Of a DNA stretch of 64,000 bases, positions 25,264-36,108 are shown one piece after another; positions within the stretch are counted from its first letter, which is position 1; every line of letters starts with the position of its first letter. Source of the stretch: Pollutimonas sp963706785 (GTDB taxonomy: Bacteria > Pseudomonadota > Gammaproteobacteria > Burkholderiales > Burkholderiaceae_B); the NCBI GenBank assembly GCA_963706785.1, contig CAVPNJ010000002.1, forward strand, positions 62,001-126,000, given 5' to 3'. Made by a program: the position numbers and the translations under genes. Below the pieces are notes generated by a model. That model had not been told where the DNA came from. It saw only the letters and a program-made list of their open reading frames with translations, and did not search any database.

Positions 25264-28200
25264 ACTCCTTTCCCCGCATCTATTATGCGTCTCCTCTTCC
25301 ATCAGAAGAGGAATTGGCTCCTGTCGGTGCGCATGTCAGATGGTGGGAAAGTGTATGTGAACGGGCCGCGGGTATGGGTTTCGACAGCGTGTTGAGCCCG
25401 CTTTTATGGGGTGCACGGCAGCATACCGCTAATACGGCTCCTGAAGACGGGAACGGTGCAGCGGCCTTTGGGCCTGCGTCCGCCTCAACAACAACTACGC
25501 TCGCAGCGCTCGGAACAGTATGCAAGCAACATAAACTCTCTTTTCTGATCGACCTGGTTTTGGACGGCGCAGGGGAAGGGGCTACGTTTTCCAGAACCAA
25601 CGAAGCACAATTTGCTGCAGAAGGAGGTCCGTTAATTGATCAGCCGGGCGGAATGGATGCTGATTCACGACAGTCGTCCTTGCATCGGGACGAGGCAACC
25701 CCTGAATTCATGAGTTGGTGGGGCAAGCGATTAGGAGAGTGGTCGGCAACGGGTGTCGCTGGCTTTCGTTGTCTTAGGCCAGCCGAGTGGTCCTCTGCCA
25801 ATTGGCGCTCCCTGATCGCGCAGGTTCATCTTCATGAACCGGAATGCAGTTTTCTGGCCTGGACTCCGGGCCTCACACCTCAGCAAATCGCCGGCCTCGC
25901 AGAGTCCGGATTTGAGTCGACTTTCCTCTCCGCGCCATGGTGGGACTATCGATCGTCATGGCTGGTCGAAGAGCACGACAGGTTGCGTACAGTTGCTCCG
26001 CCCATAGCTCCCCTTGAAAGGCTGGATGGCCCAGATGTTCCGGCCTCGTGGAAGACGCTCACCGAAGCAGAAGCACGACGCCGGCTTTGGACCGCTGCAT
26101 TCACCGGAGACGGGGTGTTGGTGCCGATGGGATACGAGAAGCTGGTCGGCGTGCAGGCGATTATCGACGCTAACAATTGGATCAGCAGAAAGCATCCTTC
26201 TGAGCATCGGCTGCGATTGCTCTCGGGCCCTTTGGCCAAGGTTACAGCCCTTTTCCGTGGCGGCTCTACGGCACGTCTGTTTCTCGTCAATCCGGACACG
26301 CGCGAATCTGCACCCGTAGATTGGCAGGCTCTGCGTTCTCGCTTGCCGCACACGTATGTTGTAAGCGATGTCGTGGCACAAGATCTGCCCGAGGTACTGG
26401 CGCCAGCGGCTCACTGTCTTGTAGCGGCGGTGCCTGCGGCTGTAGTCAAGGTAGGGTCGCATTCGGCGGGTGAGCAGCGCAAGACTATCACGGCGGCGTT
26501 GCGTGCTCCTCGTCTAGCCATTGAGAATGTCGGTCCCGCGGTCGAGCAGGGACGTTTTCCGGTGAAGCGAACCGTGGGTGAGCCCGTTCATGTCGAGGCG
26601 GATGTATTGATGGATGGTCATGAACAGATAGGTGTTGACTTGCTATGGCGTGCCGTAGACGAGGCAAAATGGCATCACGTGGCCATGCAACAGTTGTCCA
26701 ATGACCGTTGGCAGGCCAGCTTCCTGCCGGATCGCTTGGGTCCCCACTATTACGGTATCAGGGCGTGGCACGACGTTTGGGCCACGTACTGCGAGCGATT
26801 GCAGAAAAAAGTTAAAGCGGGCCAGGATGTCTCTTTGGATGTGGAGGAAGGGCGAATTCTGATCGGTGCTGCGCTGAATCGCGTTAAAGACGATTTACCC
26901 TTCACCGCGAATACGCTTATGTCGGCCCTGGATGCCATTGGGCATCCCCAGAGCCCGGTGACTCGACCCCGGTCGAGGCGAGGACGTATTTCAACCTCGC
27001 TGCTCAATGAAATTTCCTCCGCGATCACCATACCGCCAGCCGACGCAACACAGGTCCAGGCGCTGCTGGAAGGCACACTAGCAGTCGCCATGAGGTCTGC
27101 CGACGACCATCCTTTCGAGACTAACAGCGATATCGTCTACCCACTGACAGTCGAGCGCCGTGAGGCGCGGTATGCGAGCTGGTACGAGCTGTTTCCGCGT
27201 TCGCATAGCCCGGTGCCTGGCGCTCACGGCACCTTTGCCGACGTCGTAGAACGGCTCCCTGCCATACGCCGCATGGGCTTCGATGTATTGTATTTCCCGC
27301 CTATACATCCCATTGGATTGCGTAACCGCAAGGGTAAAAATAACACGCTGAATGCCGGCCCCGAAGATCCCGGCAGCCCATATGCTATTGGCTCGGCGGA
27401 GGGAGGCCATGATGCTGTACATCCCGAATTGGGAACCCTTGAAGACTTTCGGGATCTCGTTCGTGCGGCGCGAGAAAACGATTTGGAAATCGCAATGGAT
27501 TTCGCCATACAGTGTTCGCCGGATCACCCCTGGCTGACTGAACGCCCCGAGTGGTTCGATTGGCGAGCGGACGGATCGTTGCGCTATGCCGAGAATCCGC
27601 CGAAACGTTACGAAGACATCGTGAATCCCGATTTTTACAGTCCCTCGGCCAGCGCCCCGCAGCAAGCCGCTCTATGGAGGGCCTTGCGCGATATCGTGCT
27701 GTTTTGGGCGGATCAAGGCGTCCAAACGTTCAGGGTCGATAACCCGCACACCAAACCATTGCCGTTCTGGCAGTGGCTGATTGCCGAAGTGCAGGGCGTG
27801 CATCCTTATACGGTGTTTCTGTCAGAAGCCTTCACCAGGCCGAAGATGATGTATCGCCTGGCCAAGATTGGCTTTTCTCAGTCGTATACCTACTTCACAT
27901 GGCGTCACGGCAAGCAGGAATTAACCGACTACCTGAACGAACTTAATACGCCGCCCGTAGCTGATTTTTTCCGACCGCATTTTTTTGTTAACACGCCAGA
28001 CATCAATCCGTATTTTCTGCAAACGTCCGGCAGGCCGGGATTTCTGATTCGTGCCGCGCTGGCTGCTACTACTTCGGGGTTATGGGGAATGTACAACGGT
28101 TTCGAGCTCTGCGAAGCCCGCCCGGTTCCCGGAAAAGAAGAATATCTGGACTCCGAGAAGTACGAAATCCGCTCATGGGACTGGAATCGACCGGGAAATA

Positions 28201-28550
28201 TCGTGGCCGAAATTACCAGGCTGAACCAGATCAGGCGTAGCAATCCCGCTTTGCAAAGCCACTTGGGTATACGGTTTCACACGGTCGATAATGAAAAAAT
28301 TCTATTTTTTTCCAAGACCACACCGGAGCGCGACAACGTAGTGATCGTCGCGGTAAGCCTGGATCCTCATGCCCCGCAGACGGGGACGCTGGAGTTGCCT
28401 TTGTGGCAATGGGACGTGCCCGAAAGCAGGCCGGTAGTTATGCAGGACCTAATTGAAGGGGGCCGCTTTACCTTACAGGGAAAGTATCGGCACGTGTCGC
28501 TAACGCTGGAGCGTCCCTTCTTGTTGTGGAGCCTGATTGGTCCGGGCTGA
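25260..28550 (+). CDS. glgE: Maltosyltransferase GlgE with an extra N-terminal degenerate GH13-like domain
   Basis: The 1096-residue protein is about 400 residues longer than plain GlgE. GlgE proper begins near residue 415 (PRLAIENVGPAVEQGRFPVK) with its N-terminal domain. The GH13 catalytic domain follows: YELFPRSHSP, FPPIHPIG, the nucleophile Asp in FRVDNPHTK at about residue 825 and the acid Glu in FLSEAF at about 853. GlgE transfers maltose from maltose-1-phosphate to alpha-1,4-glucan. The first 400 residues resemble a GH13 barrel (GMGFDSVLSPLL, GVAGFRCLRPAEW, WWDYRSSWLVEEH), but the places of the catalytic Asp, Glu and Asp seem replaced. The start overlaps the glgA stop (ATGA). The maltose-1-phosphate would come from the kinase half of the next gene. 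Confidence 0.92.
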   Translation: MNSFPRIYYASPLPSEEELAPVGAHVRWWESVCERAAGMGFDSVLSPLLWGARQHTANTAPEDGNGAAAFGPASASTTTTLAALGTVCKQHKLSFLIDLVLDGAGEGATFSRTNEAQFAAEGGPLIDQPGGMDADSRQSSLHRDEATPEFMSWWGKRLGEWSATGVAGFRCLRPAEWSSANWRSLIAQVHLHEPECSFLAWTPGLTPQQIAGLAESGFESTFLSAPWWDYRSSWLVEEHDRLRTVAPPIAPLERLDGPDVPASWKTLTEAEARRRLWTAAFTGDGVLVPMGYEKLVGVQAIIDANNWISRKHPSEHRLRLLSGPLAKVTALFRGGSTARLFLVNPDTRESAPVDWQALRSRLPHTYVVSDVVAQDLPEVLAPAAHCLVAAVPAAVVKVGSHSAGEQRKTITAALRAPRLAIENVGPAVEQGRFPVKRTVGEPVHVEADVLMDGHEQIGVDLLWRAVDEAKWHHVAMQQLSNDRWQASFLPDRLGPHYYGIRAWHDVWATYCERLQKKVKAGQDVSLDVEEGRILIGAALNRVKDDLPFTANTLMSALDAIGHPQSPVTRPRSRRGRISTSLLNEISSAITIPPADATQVQALLEGTLAVAMRSADDHPFETNSDIVYPLTVERREARYASWYELFPRSHSPVPGAHGTFADVVERLPAIRRMGFDVLYFPPIHPIGLRNRKGKNNTLNAGPEDPGSPYAIGSAEGGHDAVHPELGTLEDFRDLVRAARENDLEIAMDFAIQCSPDHPWLTERPEWFDWRADGSLRYAENPPKRYEDIVNPDFYSPSASAPQQAALWRALRDIVLFWADQGVQTFRVDNPHTKPLPFWQWLIAEVQGVHPYTVFLSEAFTRPKMMYRLAKIGFSQSYTYFTWRHGKQELTDYLNELNTPPVADFFRPHFFVNTPDINPYFLQTSGRPGFLIRAALAATTSGLWGMYNGFELCEARPVPGKEEYLDSEKYEIRSWDWNRPGNIVAEITRLNQIRRSNPALQSHLGIRFHTVDNEKILFFSKTTPERDNVVIVAVSLDPHAPQTGTLELPLWQWDVPESRPVVMQDLIEGGRFTLQGKYRHVSLTLERPFLLWSLIGPG

Positions 28551-28614
28551 CCCACTTATCGTATCGCCGGTTTCAGGCAAAAGCGCTCAATCGATAGATC
28601 AGCAAGAGAATTCT

Positions 28615-31600
28615 ATGGCCGAATCAAGAAAAGCAACGACAACGCAGCAAAATGAGCCATTGTGGTACAAGGACGCGGTAATTTATCAGCTACACGTTAA
28701 GTCGTTTTTCGACGCGAACAATGACGGAAAAGGCGATTTTGGCGGCTTGATTTCAAAGCTTGATTACATTGCAGAGTTGGGAGTCAATACGGTTTGGCTC
28801 TTGCCGTTCTATCCTTCGCCGCGGCTGGACGATGGCTATGACATTGCCGAGTATCGAGACGTACATGAAGATTACGGTTCGCTCGCCGACGTAAGAAAGT
28901 TTATACGGGAGGCCCACCGCAGGGGTTTGCGCGTTATTACCGAACTGGTCGTCAATCACACCTCTGACCAACATGCTTGGTTCCAGCGCGCACGCCGTGC
29001 CAAACCCGGTTCAGTGGCTCGCGATTATTACGTATGGTCGGACAGCGATCAGGCGTATGCCGGTACTCGGATAATTTTCTGCGATACCGAGAAATCCAAC
29101 TGGACCTGGGATTCCGTCGCTGGCGCCTATTTCTGGCACCGCTTCTATTCGCATCAGCCTGACCTGAACTATGACAACCCGCGGGTGCTGAGGGAAGTCA
29201 TTAATGTCATGCGATTCTGGCTGGATATGGGAGTTGACGGTTTGCGTCTGGATGCCGTGCCATATCTGGTGGAACGCGAGGGCACGAATAACGAAAATCT
29301 ACCGGAAACGCATGCCGTATTGCGGCAGATACGCGCCGTAATGGACAGCGACTACCCCGATCGGTTGCTGCTTGCGGAAGCCAACCAGTGGCCAGAAGAT
29401 GCGCAAGAGTATTTTGGAAAGGGCGACGAATGCCATATGTCCTTTCACTTTCCGCTAATGCCGCGTATGTATATGGCAATTGCACGCGCCGACCGCTTCC
29501 CGATCACCGATATCATGCAACAGACGCCGGAAATTCCGGAAGCCTGCCAATGGGCCATTTTCTTGCGCAACCACGACGAATTGACCCTGGAAATGGTCAC
29601 GAGCAGCGAGCGTGATTATTTGTGGCAGGTATATGCCGCCGATCGGCAAGCACGGATCAATCTCGGAATACGACGCCGTCTCGCACCGCTGTTGGAGCGC
29701 GACCGGCGCCGCATCGAACTCATGAATAGCTTGTTGCTCTCAATGCCGGGCACACCGGTGCTTTACTATGGCGACGAACTCGGCATGGGCGATAACATTC
29801 ATCTGGGGGACCGTGATGGTGTCCGAACCCCCATGCAATGGACGCCGGATCGTAATGGCGGATTTTCGCGCGCCGACCCAGAACGTTTGACTCTGCCCGT
29901 ATTAATGGGCCCTTTATACGGCTATGAAGCGGTCAATGTAGAGGCGCAGCAGCGCGACCCCCATTCGCTGTTGAACTGGACTCGGCGCATGCTCGCCAAG
30001 CGTCAGCAAACCCATGCGTTCGGACGCGGTAGTCTGCGATTCTTGTTTCCAGGAAATCGAAAAATACTGGCCTACCTGCGCGAACACGAGGGAGTTGTGT
30101 TGCTTTGTGTGGCCAATCTTTCTAATGCTTCGCAACCAGTAGAGCTTGATTTGCAGACTATGTCGGGTCGGGTGCCCGTTGAACTGCTGGGGGGCACGCC
30201 ATTTCCGACAATAGGAGAATTACCGTACTTATTGACGGTGCCTCCTTATGGTTTTTATTGGTTCGAATTGAGCGCCAGCGCTTCGCCGCCCTCATGGCAT
30301 GTCACGGGACCAGAACAAATGCCGGAATACGCCACATTGGTCGTGCGGCGGCGAGCAGGGTACCAGCTTATGGAAGGGTCGCGCCGCATATTGTGCAATG
30401 AGGTCTTGCCACTTTATTTAGCGCGTCAGCGCTGGTTTGCCGGCGATCGACGCATCAAATCTTCCAATATTGTGTACATCGTCCCTTTGCCGGGTCAAAC
30501 CGATTTGTTTCTTGCAGAGTTCGAGGTGGATCTTGGCAAAGAAACGGCAAGTTATTTCTTGCCGCTCGCCTTATTATGGACCGAGCCATTGGCTGCCATG
30601 CCCCAGCAATACGCGCTCGCACGGGTTCGCAGGGGGTCCGAGCTTGGGACAGCCACGGATGCTTTCACCGTGCCGGACTTTGCCCTGGCGATGCTGGAGA
30701 ACCTGAAGGATCATCGCGAAGTGCCATTCGAGACTGCACGTGGACGATCCATGTTTCATTTTCAGAGCGAACCGGGTCTACGGCAGATCGAATGGCCCGA
30801 CGAGATGACCATACACTGGTTCCACGGAGAGCAGTCCAACAGTTCATTGATCCTGGGCGACGCAGCCATTCTGAAGCTTGTCCGGCGCGTGGTGCCCGGA
30901 GTGCACCCAGAGGCAGAAATGACGCGTCATCTGACGCGCGCCGGCTACGCAAACTCTGCACCGCTTTTAGGGGAATTGGTCCGGGTCGATGCTGATGGTA
31001 CGCCCCATACGCTGGCATTGTTGCATGCCAGGGTGTCGAACCAGGGAGACGCATGGAGCTGGACTCAGGACTATCTGAAACGTACTCTTGAAGACGCGGC
31101 GTTGATCGGAGAGAGCACGGCTGATTACGATGAGGAGCTTAGCGGTTATGCCGCTGTGGCTGCGGCTATAGGGCGCCGTCTTGCCGAGCTTCATATTCTG
31201 CTCGCTCTGCCTAGCGATGACCCGGACTTCGCGCCGCAAGTGGCTACAACTGGCGATGCCCGTGCTTGGGCAAAGGATATTCGCACCATGTTCCTGAATG
31301 CCATCAAGGCCTGCCAGGAATCCAAGTCGGTTTTGTCTGAGCAGGCCGCCGGCTTTCTGGAAGAGCTCCGCTCAAATCAAAGCGCCCTCACGCGCGCGAT
31401 CGATAAACGTGCGCAGCTACTGGTGAAAACTACGCTTAGCCGTATTCATGGCGACTTTCATCTAGGGCAAGTTCTTATCGCACAGAGCGATGTCTATATT
31501 ATCGATTTTGAGGGTGAACCAGTACGCTCCTTGAGCGAACGTCGCAGCAAGAGTACGCCATGGCGGGATGTTGCCGGCCTGATGCGCTCCTTCGATTACG

Positions 31601-32043
31601 CGACGGCGGCATTTTGGTCTGCCCGACATACGGTTTCGGAGCCGGCGGCCCGTACCGACGTTGCCGCGATCGACGATGGCTCCATCGCGGACGCGTCGGC
31701 TAATCCGGGATCCGTCGCAGTGCAACAGCATACTCAGGTGCTGCTCGAGCGATTCTGCCTGACGGTGACTACCGCTTTCCTGGATGCTTATCATGCGGCC
31801 GTTGAGGAAACCGTGCGACCGTCGGGTGCTAAGTCCGACGCAGAGCCTAGCGCCGAGGCGGTAGGTGCCGCGGTCTCTAGGAGGGACAACTCCTTGCTCG
31901 ATTTGGCTTTGTTCGAGAAGGCGGCGTACGAAGTTTGCTACGAAGCAGCCCATCGTCCGGAATGGATGTCGATTCCACTGGCGGGTATGGTGCGCGCCGC
32001 AAGGCGCCTCCTCGCTGACACAGATGAAGGGAACGCTTCATGA
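28615..32043 (+). CDS. treS: Trehalose synthase-maltokinase fusion (TreS-Mak/Pep2)
   Basis: This 1142-residue protein joins two enzymes. The TreS part (about 1-560) is GH13: YQLHVKSFFDANNDGKGDF, the nucleophile in GLRLDAVPYL (about residue 212), LLAEANQWP and FLRNHDELTLEM. It interconverts trehalose and maltose. The maltokinase part (about 590-1142) opens with LYLARQRWFAGD and has the kinase-type catalytic loop HGDFHLGQ (about 945) and metal-binding IDFEGEP. It makes maltose-1-phosphate from maltose and ATP. Fusion channels trehalose to GlgE. The start at ATG 28615 gives the usual N-terminus (ESRKATTT...PLWYKDAVIYQ); a GTG at 28537 would add an unusual stretch overlapping glgE. Its stop overlaps the glgB start (ATGA). 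Confidence 0.94.
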   Translation: MAESRKATTTQQNEPLWYKDAVIYQLHVKSFFDANNDGKGDFGGLISKLDYIAELGVNTVWLLPFYPSPRLDDGYDIAEYRDVHEDYGSLADVRKFIREAHRRGLRVITELVVNHTSDQHAWFQRARRAKPGSVARDYYVWSDSDQAYAGTRIIFCDTEKSNWTWDSVAGAYFWHRFYSHQPDLNYDNPRVLREVINVMRFWLDMGVDGLRLDAVPYLVEREGTNNENLPETHAVLRQIRAVMDSDYPDRLLLAEANQWPEDAQEYFGKGDECHMSFHFPLMPRMYMAIARADRFPITDIMQQTPEIPEACQWAIFLRNHDELTLEMVTSSERDYLWQVYAADRQARINLGIRRRLAPLLERDRRRIELMNSLLLSMPGTPVLYYGDELGMGDNIHLGDRDGVRTPMQWTPDRNGGFSRADPERLTLPVLMGPLYGYEAVNVEAQQRDPHSLLNWTRRMLAKRQQTHAFGRGSLRFLFPGNRKILAYLREHEGVVLLCVANLSNASQPVELDLQTMSGRVPVELLGGTPFPTIGELPYLLTVPPYGFYWFELSASASPPSWHVTGPEQMPEYATLVVRRRAGYQLMEGSRRILCNEVLPLYLARQRWFAGDRRIKSSNIVYIVPLPGQTDLFLAEFEVDLGKETASYFLPLALLWTEPLAAMPQQYALARVRRGSELGTATDAFTVPDFALAMLENLKDHREVPFETARGRSMFHFQSEPGLRQIEWPDEMTIHWFHGEQSNSSLILGDAAILKLVRRVVPGVHPEAEMTRHLTRAGYANSAPLLGELVRVDADGTPHTLALLHARVSNQGDAWSWTQDYLKRTLEDAALIGESTADYDEELSGYAAVAAAIGRRLAELHILLALPSDDPDFAPQVATTGDARAWAKDIRTMFLNAIKACQESKSVLSEQAAGFLEELRSNQSALTRAIDKRAQLLVKTTLSRIHGDFHLGQVLIAQSDVYIIDFEGEPVRSLSERRSKSTPWRDVAGLMRSFDYATAAFWSARHTVSEPAARTDVAAIDDGSIADASANPGSVAVQQHTQVLLERFCLTVTTAFLDAYHAAVEETVRPSGAKSDAEPSAEAVGAAVSRRDNSLLDLALFEKAAYEVCYEAAHRPEWMSIPLAGMVRAARRLLADTDEGNAS

Positions 32044-33992
32044 TTGACAATCCAAATGTTCAAGCGCCTGAAGGACCGGGTAGTGAAAAAGACCATTCGT
32101 TTAAACCTTTGCTCGGCGAGCTCGATCTTCATTTAATAGCTGAAGGGAAGCATTGGCAGCTCGCAGATTGCTTGGGTGCTCACGTGATGGCGGTCGACGG
32201 CGTGCAAGGAACCCGCTTTGCGGTTTGGGCGCCCAACGCGCGCCGGGTGGCTGTGGTGGGCGACTTCAATTCTTGGGATGGCCGTCAAAATCCGATGCGT
32301 TTACGCCGCGAGGCTGGGGTATGGGAAGTTTTTGTACCTGGCGTAGGGTCCGGAGACCGGTATAAGTTTGAAGTGATTGCGCAAGATGGAAATTTGTTGC
32401 CACTGAAAGCAGACCCTGTAGCCCGTCAGACCGAGATGCCGCCCGCCACAGCTTCGGTCGTTTCGGTTCCGGACGAGTTCGTTTGGACCGACGACGAATG
32501 GATGGCAACGCGCGGTGAAAGACAGCAGCCCGATGTGGCGATTTCGATTTACGAGGTGCATTTTGCGTCTTGGATGTACGAGAGCGGGGAGGGTAACACC
32601 TGGGCGGTAACGGGCAGACGCCTGATCGAATACGCGACGGCTATGGGCTTTACCCATATCGAGCTCATGCCGATAACAGAGCACCCATTTGGTGGATCGT
32701 GGGGCTATCAGCCTCTGGGCATGTATGCGCCCACCGCCCGTTATGGCTCGCCCGCCGAGTTTGCGGAGTTTATCGACGCCTGCCACAGGGCTGGTCTTTC
32801 CGTGATTCTCGATTGGGTGCCTGCACATTTTCCGTCCGACCTGCATGGGCTGGCGGATTTCGATGGTACGGCGCTGTACGAGCATGCCGATCCACAGCAA
32901 GGGCTGCATCCGGATTGGAACACGCTCATCTACAACATGGGCCGGAATGAAGTGCGCAATTTTTTGCTGTGCAGCGCGCTGGAGTGGGTGCAACGCTATC
33001 ACGTAGACGGGCTCCGAGTGGATGCCGTGGCGTCGATGCTGTATTTGGATTACAGCCGCCAACCCGGGGAATGGACTCCGAATCGCTATGGAGGACGCGA
33101 GAACCTCGAGGCGGTCGATTTCCTGCAGCAGCTTAATTCCGTAATACCAGGGCGCAGTGCTGGCGCCGTCATTATCGCGGAAGAGTCGACTGCGTGGCCA
33201 GGGGTCACCACGCCAGAGTCGGCTGGTGGCCTGGGTTTTCAGTACAAGTGGAATATGGGCTGGATGCACGACACCTTGCGGTATATGCAGCACGAAACCG
33301 TGCATCGTCGCTACCATCATAACGACATGACCTTCAGTATGGTGTATGCCTATTCAGAGCGCTTCATATTGCCCTTATCGCACGACGAAGTGGTGCATGG
33401 AAAGCGCTCTTTGTTGCAGAAAATGCCGGGCGATCGCTGGCAGCGTTTTGCAAATCTGCGGGCCTACTATGGCTTCATGTGGGGACATCCCGGCAAGAAG
33501 TTGCTGTTTATGGGAGGCGAATTGGCTCAGGAGCATGAATGGAATCACGATGCTCACCTGGATTGGGCCGCGCTCGACGATGCCCACCATGCGGGCGTTC
33601 AGAAGCTGGTGCGCGACCTGAACGAGTTGTATCGGGCAACGCCGGCAATGTTTGGCAGTGATACAGATCCTGGCGGATTTGAATGGTTGATAGGCGACGA
33701 CCAGAACAACAGCGTATTTGCGTTCTTGCGTCTTCACCAAGGCCAGTGCGTACTGGTTGTCAGCAATATGACGCCCGTGCCGCGTTCCGATTATTTGATC
33801 GGTGTGCCCGTCGCCGGACGGTGGAAAGAAGTCCTTAATACCGATGCGGAAGCCTACGGAGGTTCGAATCTTGGCAATGGCGGCGCGGCCGACACCGCAG
33901 CACGGTCTGCACACGGGCGGGAGCAGTCGCTTTCACTGGTGCTGCCGCCATTGGCCACGGTAATCTTGGCTCCTGAAGGATATTCAGCATGA
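32040..33992 (+). CDS. glgB: 1,4-alpha-glucan branching enzyme
   Basis: The 650-residue GH13 enzyme has the N-terminal CBM48 domain (GTRFAVWAPNARRVAVVGDF). The catalytic set follows: EVHFASWMY, DGLRVDAVASM (nucleophile, about residue 327), IIAEESTAWP (acid) and LSHDEVVHGK. It ends with an all-beta domain. It makes alpha-1,6 branches in the glucan built by GlgA or GlgE. It is shorter than the E. coli enzyme because the first N-terminal module is missing, as in many GlgE-pathway branching enzymes. It overlaps treS and glgX by 4 nt each, indicating translational coupling. Confidence 0.95.
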   Translation: MIDNPNVQAPEGPGSEKDHSFKPLLGELDLHLIAEGKHWQLADCLGAHVMAVDGVQGTRFAVWAPNARRVAVVGDFNSWDGRQNPMRLRREAGVWEVFVPGVGSGDRYKFEVIAQDGNLLPLKADPVARQTEMPPATASVVSVPDEFVWTDDEWMATRGERQQPDVAISIYEVHFASWMYESGEGNTWAVTGRRLIEYATAMGFTHIELMPITEHPFGGSWGYQPLGMYAPTARYGSPAEFAEFIDACHRAGLSVILDWVPAHFPSDLHGLADFDGTALYEHADPQQGLHPDWNTLIYNMGRNEVRNFLLCSALEWVQRYHVDGLRVDAVASMLYLDYSRQPGEWTPNRYGGRENLEAVDFLQQLNSVIPGRSAGAVIIAEESTAWPGVTTPESAGGLGFQYKWNMGWMHDTLRYMQHETVHRRYHHNDMTFSMVYAYSERFILPLSHDEVVHGKRSLLQKMPGDRWQRFANLRAYYGFMWGHPGKKLLFMGGELAQEHEWNHDAHLDWAALDDAHHAGVQKLVRDLNELYRATPAMFGSDTDPGGFEWLIGDDQNNSVFAFLRLHQGQCVLVVSNMTPVPRSDYLIGVPVAGRWKEVLNTDAEAYGGSNLGNGGAADTAARSAHGREQSLSLVLPPLATVILAPEGYSA

Positions 33993-36092
33993 GCTTATCG
34001 TTTCCCGACCGGCTCGACGTAGGATTGCCGTATCCGCTTGGATCGACTTACGACGGCCTGGGCGTAAACTTTGCGGTATTTTCTGCAAATGCTATCAAAA
34101 TAGAGCTTTGCATTTTCGATACAAGCGGACGCAGGGAGCTTCGGCGCTTGACGCTGCCCGAGTGCACAGACGAGGTCTGGCACGGGTATCTGCCCAATGC
34201 GGGGCCGGGATTGGTTTATGGATACCGTGCTCACGGGCCGTATGATCCGGCCAATGGCCATCGCTTCAATCCTCAAAAACTCTTGATCGACCCTTATGCC
34301 CGCAAGCTGCTTGGTTCCGTGCGATGGTCGGATGCCGTATTCGGCTACCGCGTCCAGCATCCCAAAGCAGACTTGAGCTTGGACCGCAGGGATTCTGCCG
34401 GGCTGGTGCCTAAGTGCATCGTCACGGGCGATAGCTATATTTGGGGGAAAACGAGCCGCCCATGTACTTCGTGGGCCCAAACGGTCATTTACGAGGCACA
34501 TCTAAAAGGTGTCTCCATGAGACACCCGGATATTCCAGATGAAGTGCGCGGCACATGTCAGGCACTAGGCCATCCCCGATTCATTGATCATTTGCATAAA
34601 CTTGGGGTGACTGCCATCGAGTTATTACCGATACATGCTTTTTTGCAAGATCATTTTCTTGTGGATCGAGGTTTGCGCAACTATTGGGGCTACAACACGC
34701 TGGCCTTTTTTGCGCCGGAACCGGCGTATTTAACTAGCGGAAAAATCAATGACCTGCGCATGGCCATACGCCGGCTACATCATGCAGGCATAGAGGTGAT
34801 TCTTGACGTGGTCTACAACCATACTGCAGAGGGCAACGAACTGGGGCCCACCCTGTCTTGGCGCGGTCTGGATAACGCCAGTTACTATCGATTGATTCCC
34901 GGCAACGAACGCTATTACATCAATGAGACGGGATGTGGCAATACCGTGAATCTGTCGCATCCCCGCGTTTTGCAAATGGTGATGGATTCATTGCGCTATT
35001 GGGCAGAAACCTATCATATTGATGGTTTCCGATTTGATTTGGGTGTCACTCTGGGTCGCGAGGGCACTGGTTTTGATCCCGGGTCCGGTTTCTTCGACGC
35101 CATTTTACAAGACCCGGTTCTTTCGCAGTTGAAACTGATCTCAGAGCCTTGGGATACGGGTCTCGACGGCTACCAGCTCGGCAATCATCCGCCCAGCTTC
35201 GCAGAATGGAATGACAAATTCCGCGATAGCACACGCCGGTTCTGGGCAGGAGCGTCCGGCTCGCGTGGCGACCTGGCCTCCGGATTGATCGCATCGCCCG
35301 CTATTTTCGATCGCCGATACAGGAGGCCGTGGGCATCGATCAATTTTCTTGCTGCCCATGATGGATTCACCGCAGCCGACGTCGTCAGTTATAACGAGAA
35401 GCATAACGAGGCAAATGGCGACCGGAATAACGATGGCCATAGCGAAAATTTCAGCAATAACTGGGGTGTCGAAGGGCCCAGTAACAGCCGCGCCGTACAA
35501 TCTTGCGCGAACGTGTTATTCGCTCAATGCTGGCAACGGTCTTTTTTTCCGATGGCACGCCTATGCTCCTGGCCGGCGACGAATTTGGCAATAGCCAAGA
35601 GGGTAACAACAATGCCTATTGTCAGGATAACGACATATCATGGCTGGACTGGTCCAAAGCCGCGAGTCCGTCGGGACATGATCTGATCACGTTCGTTGGA
35701 CGCGTGATAGCTCTCAGGCGCGCCCATCCGTCCTTGCGGATGTCCCGTTTTGAAGACGGCAGTTATCAGATTCTGCCAGGTGTAACACGGGTTGCTTGGT
35801 ATGACCTCGATGGTTCTCTCATGAGCCCTGAGGCATGGGAATATCCCGAGGGACGCGCATTGGGATTTAGGCGTGCATGCAGAATGACGAATGGCAAGAT
35901 TGAGCTCGCTTTGCTCCTGATAAATGGCGGTCCGGACGATATTCAGTTTCAGCTGCCGGAATCGCCTTGTTCATGGCTTGCTGTTTGAACTCCGCCGATG
36001 CCCATGTGGTGGCAGCGCCCGTGCACGACGATCATTTGAAGGTGGCGGCGCACGGCTTAGTCTTGCTCCTGGGCGAGGCCCTGGCAAGCTGA
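33989..36092 (+). pseudogene. glgX: Glycogen debranching enzyme, two frameshifts
   Basis: The reading frame from ATG 33989 (overlapping the glgB stop) has the GlgX/isoamylase pattern: PLGSTYDGLGVNFAVFSANA, YEAHLKGVSMRHPDIP, the nucleophile in GFRFDLGVTLGR (about residue 347), LISEPWD and FLAAHDGFT. At about 35500 the frame shifts: RAVQS is followed by LRERVIRSMLATVFFSDGT in another frame. At about 35985 it shifts again: PCSWLAV continues as LNSADAHVVAAPVHDD, ending in TGA at 36090-36092. Joined, the protein would be about 700 residues, the normal length. GlgX removes alpha-1,6 branches, preparing chains for TreY and MalQ. As written it is broken after about 500 residues. Base-calling error or decay are both possible. 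Confidence 0.8.
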
Positions 36093-36108
36093 CCTGAAGG
36101 AGAGCACG

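Noticed and set aside
32301..33320. Open frame of 339 codons antisense to glgB
   Set aside because: The sense gene is a clear, full-length GlgB. The antisense product has no recognisable family features and reflects codon bias of the sense strand.
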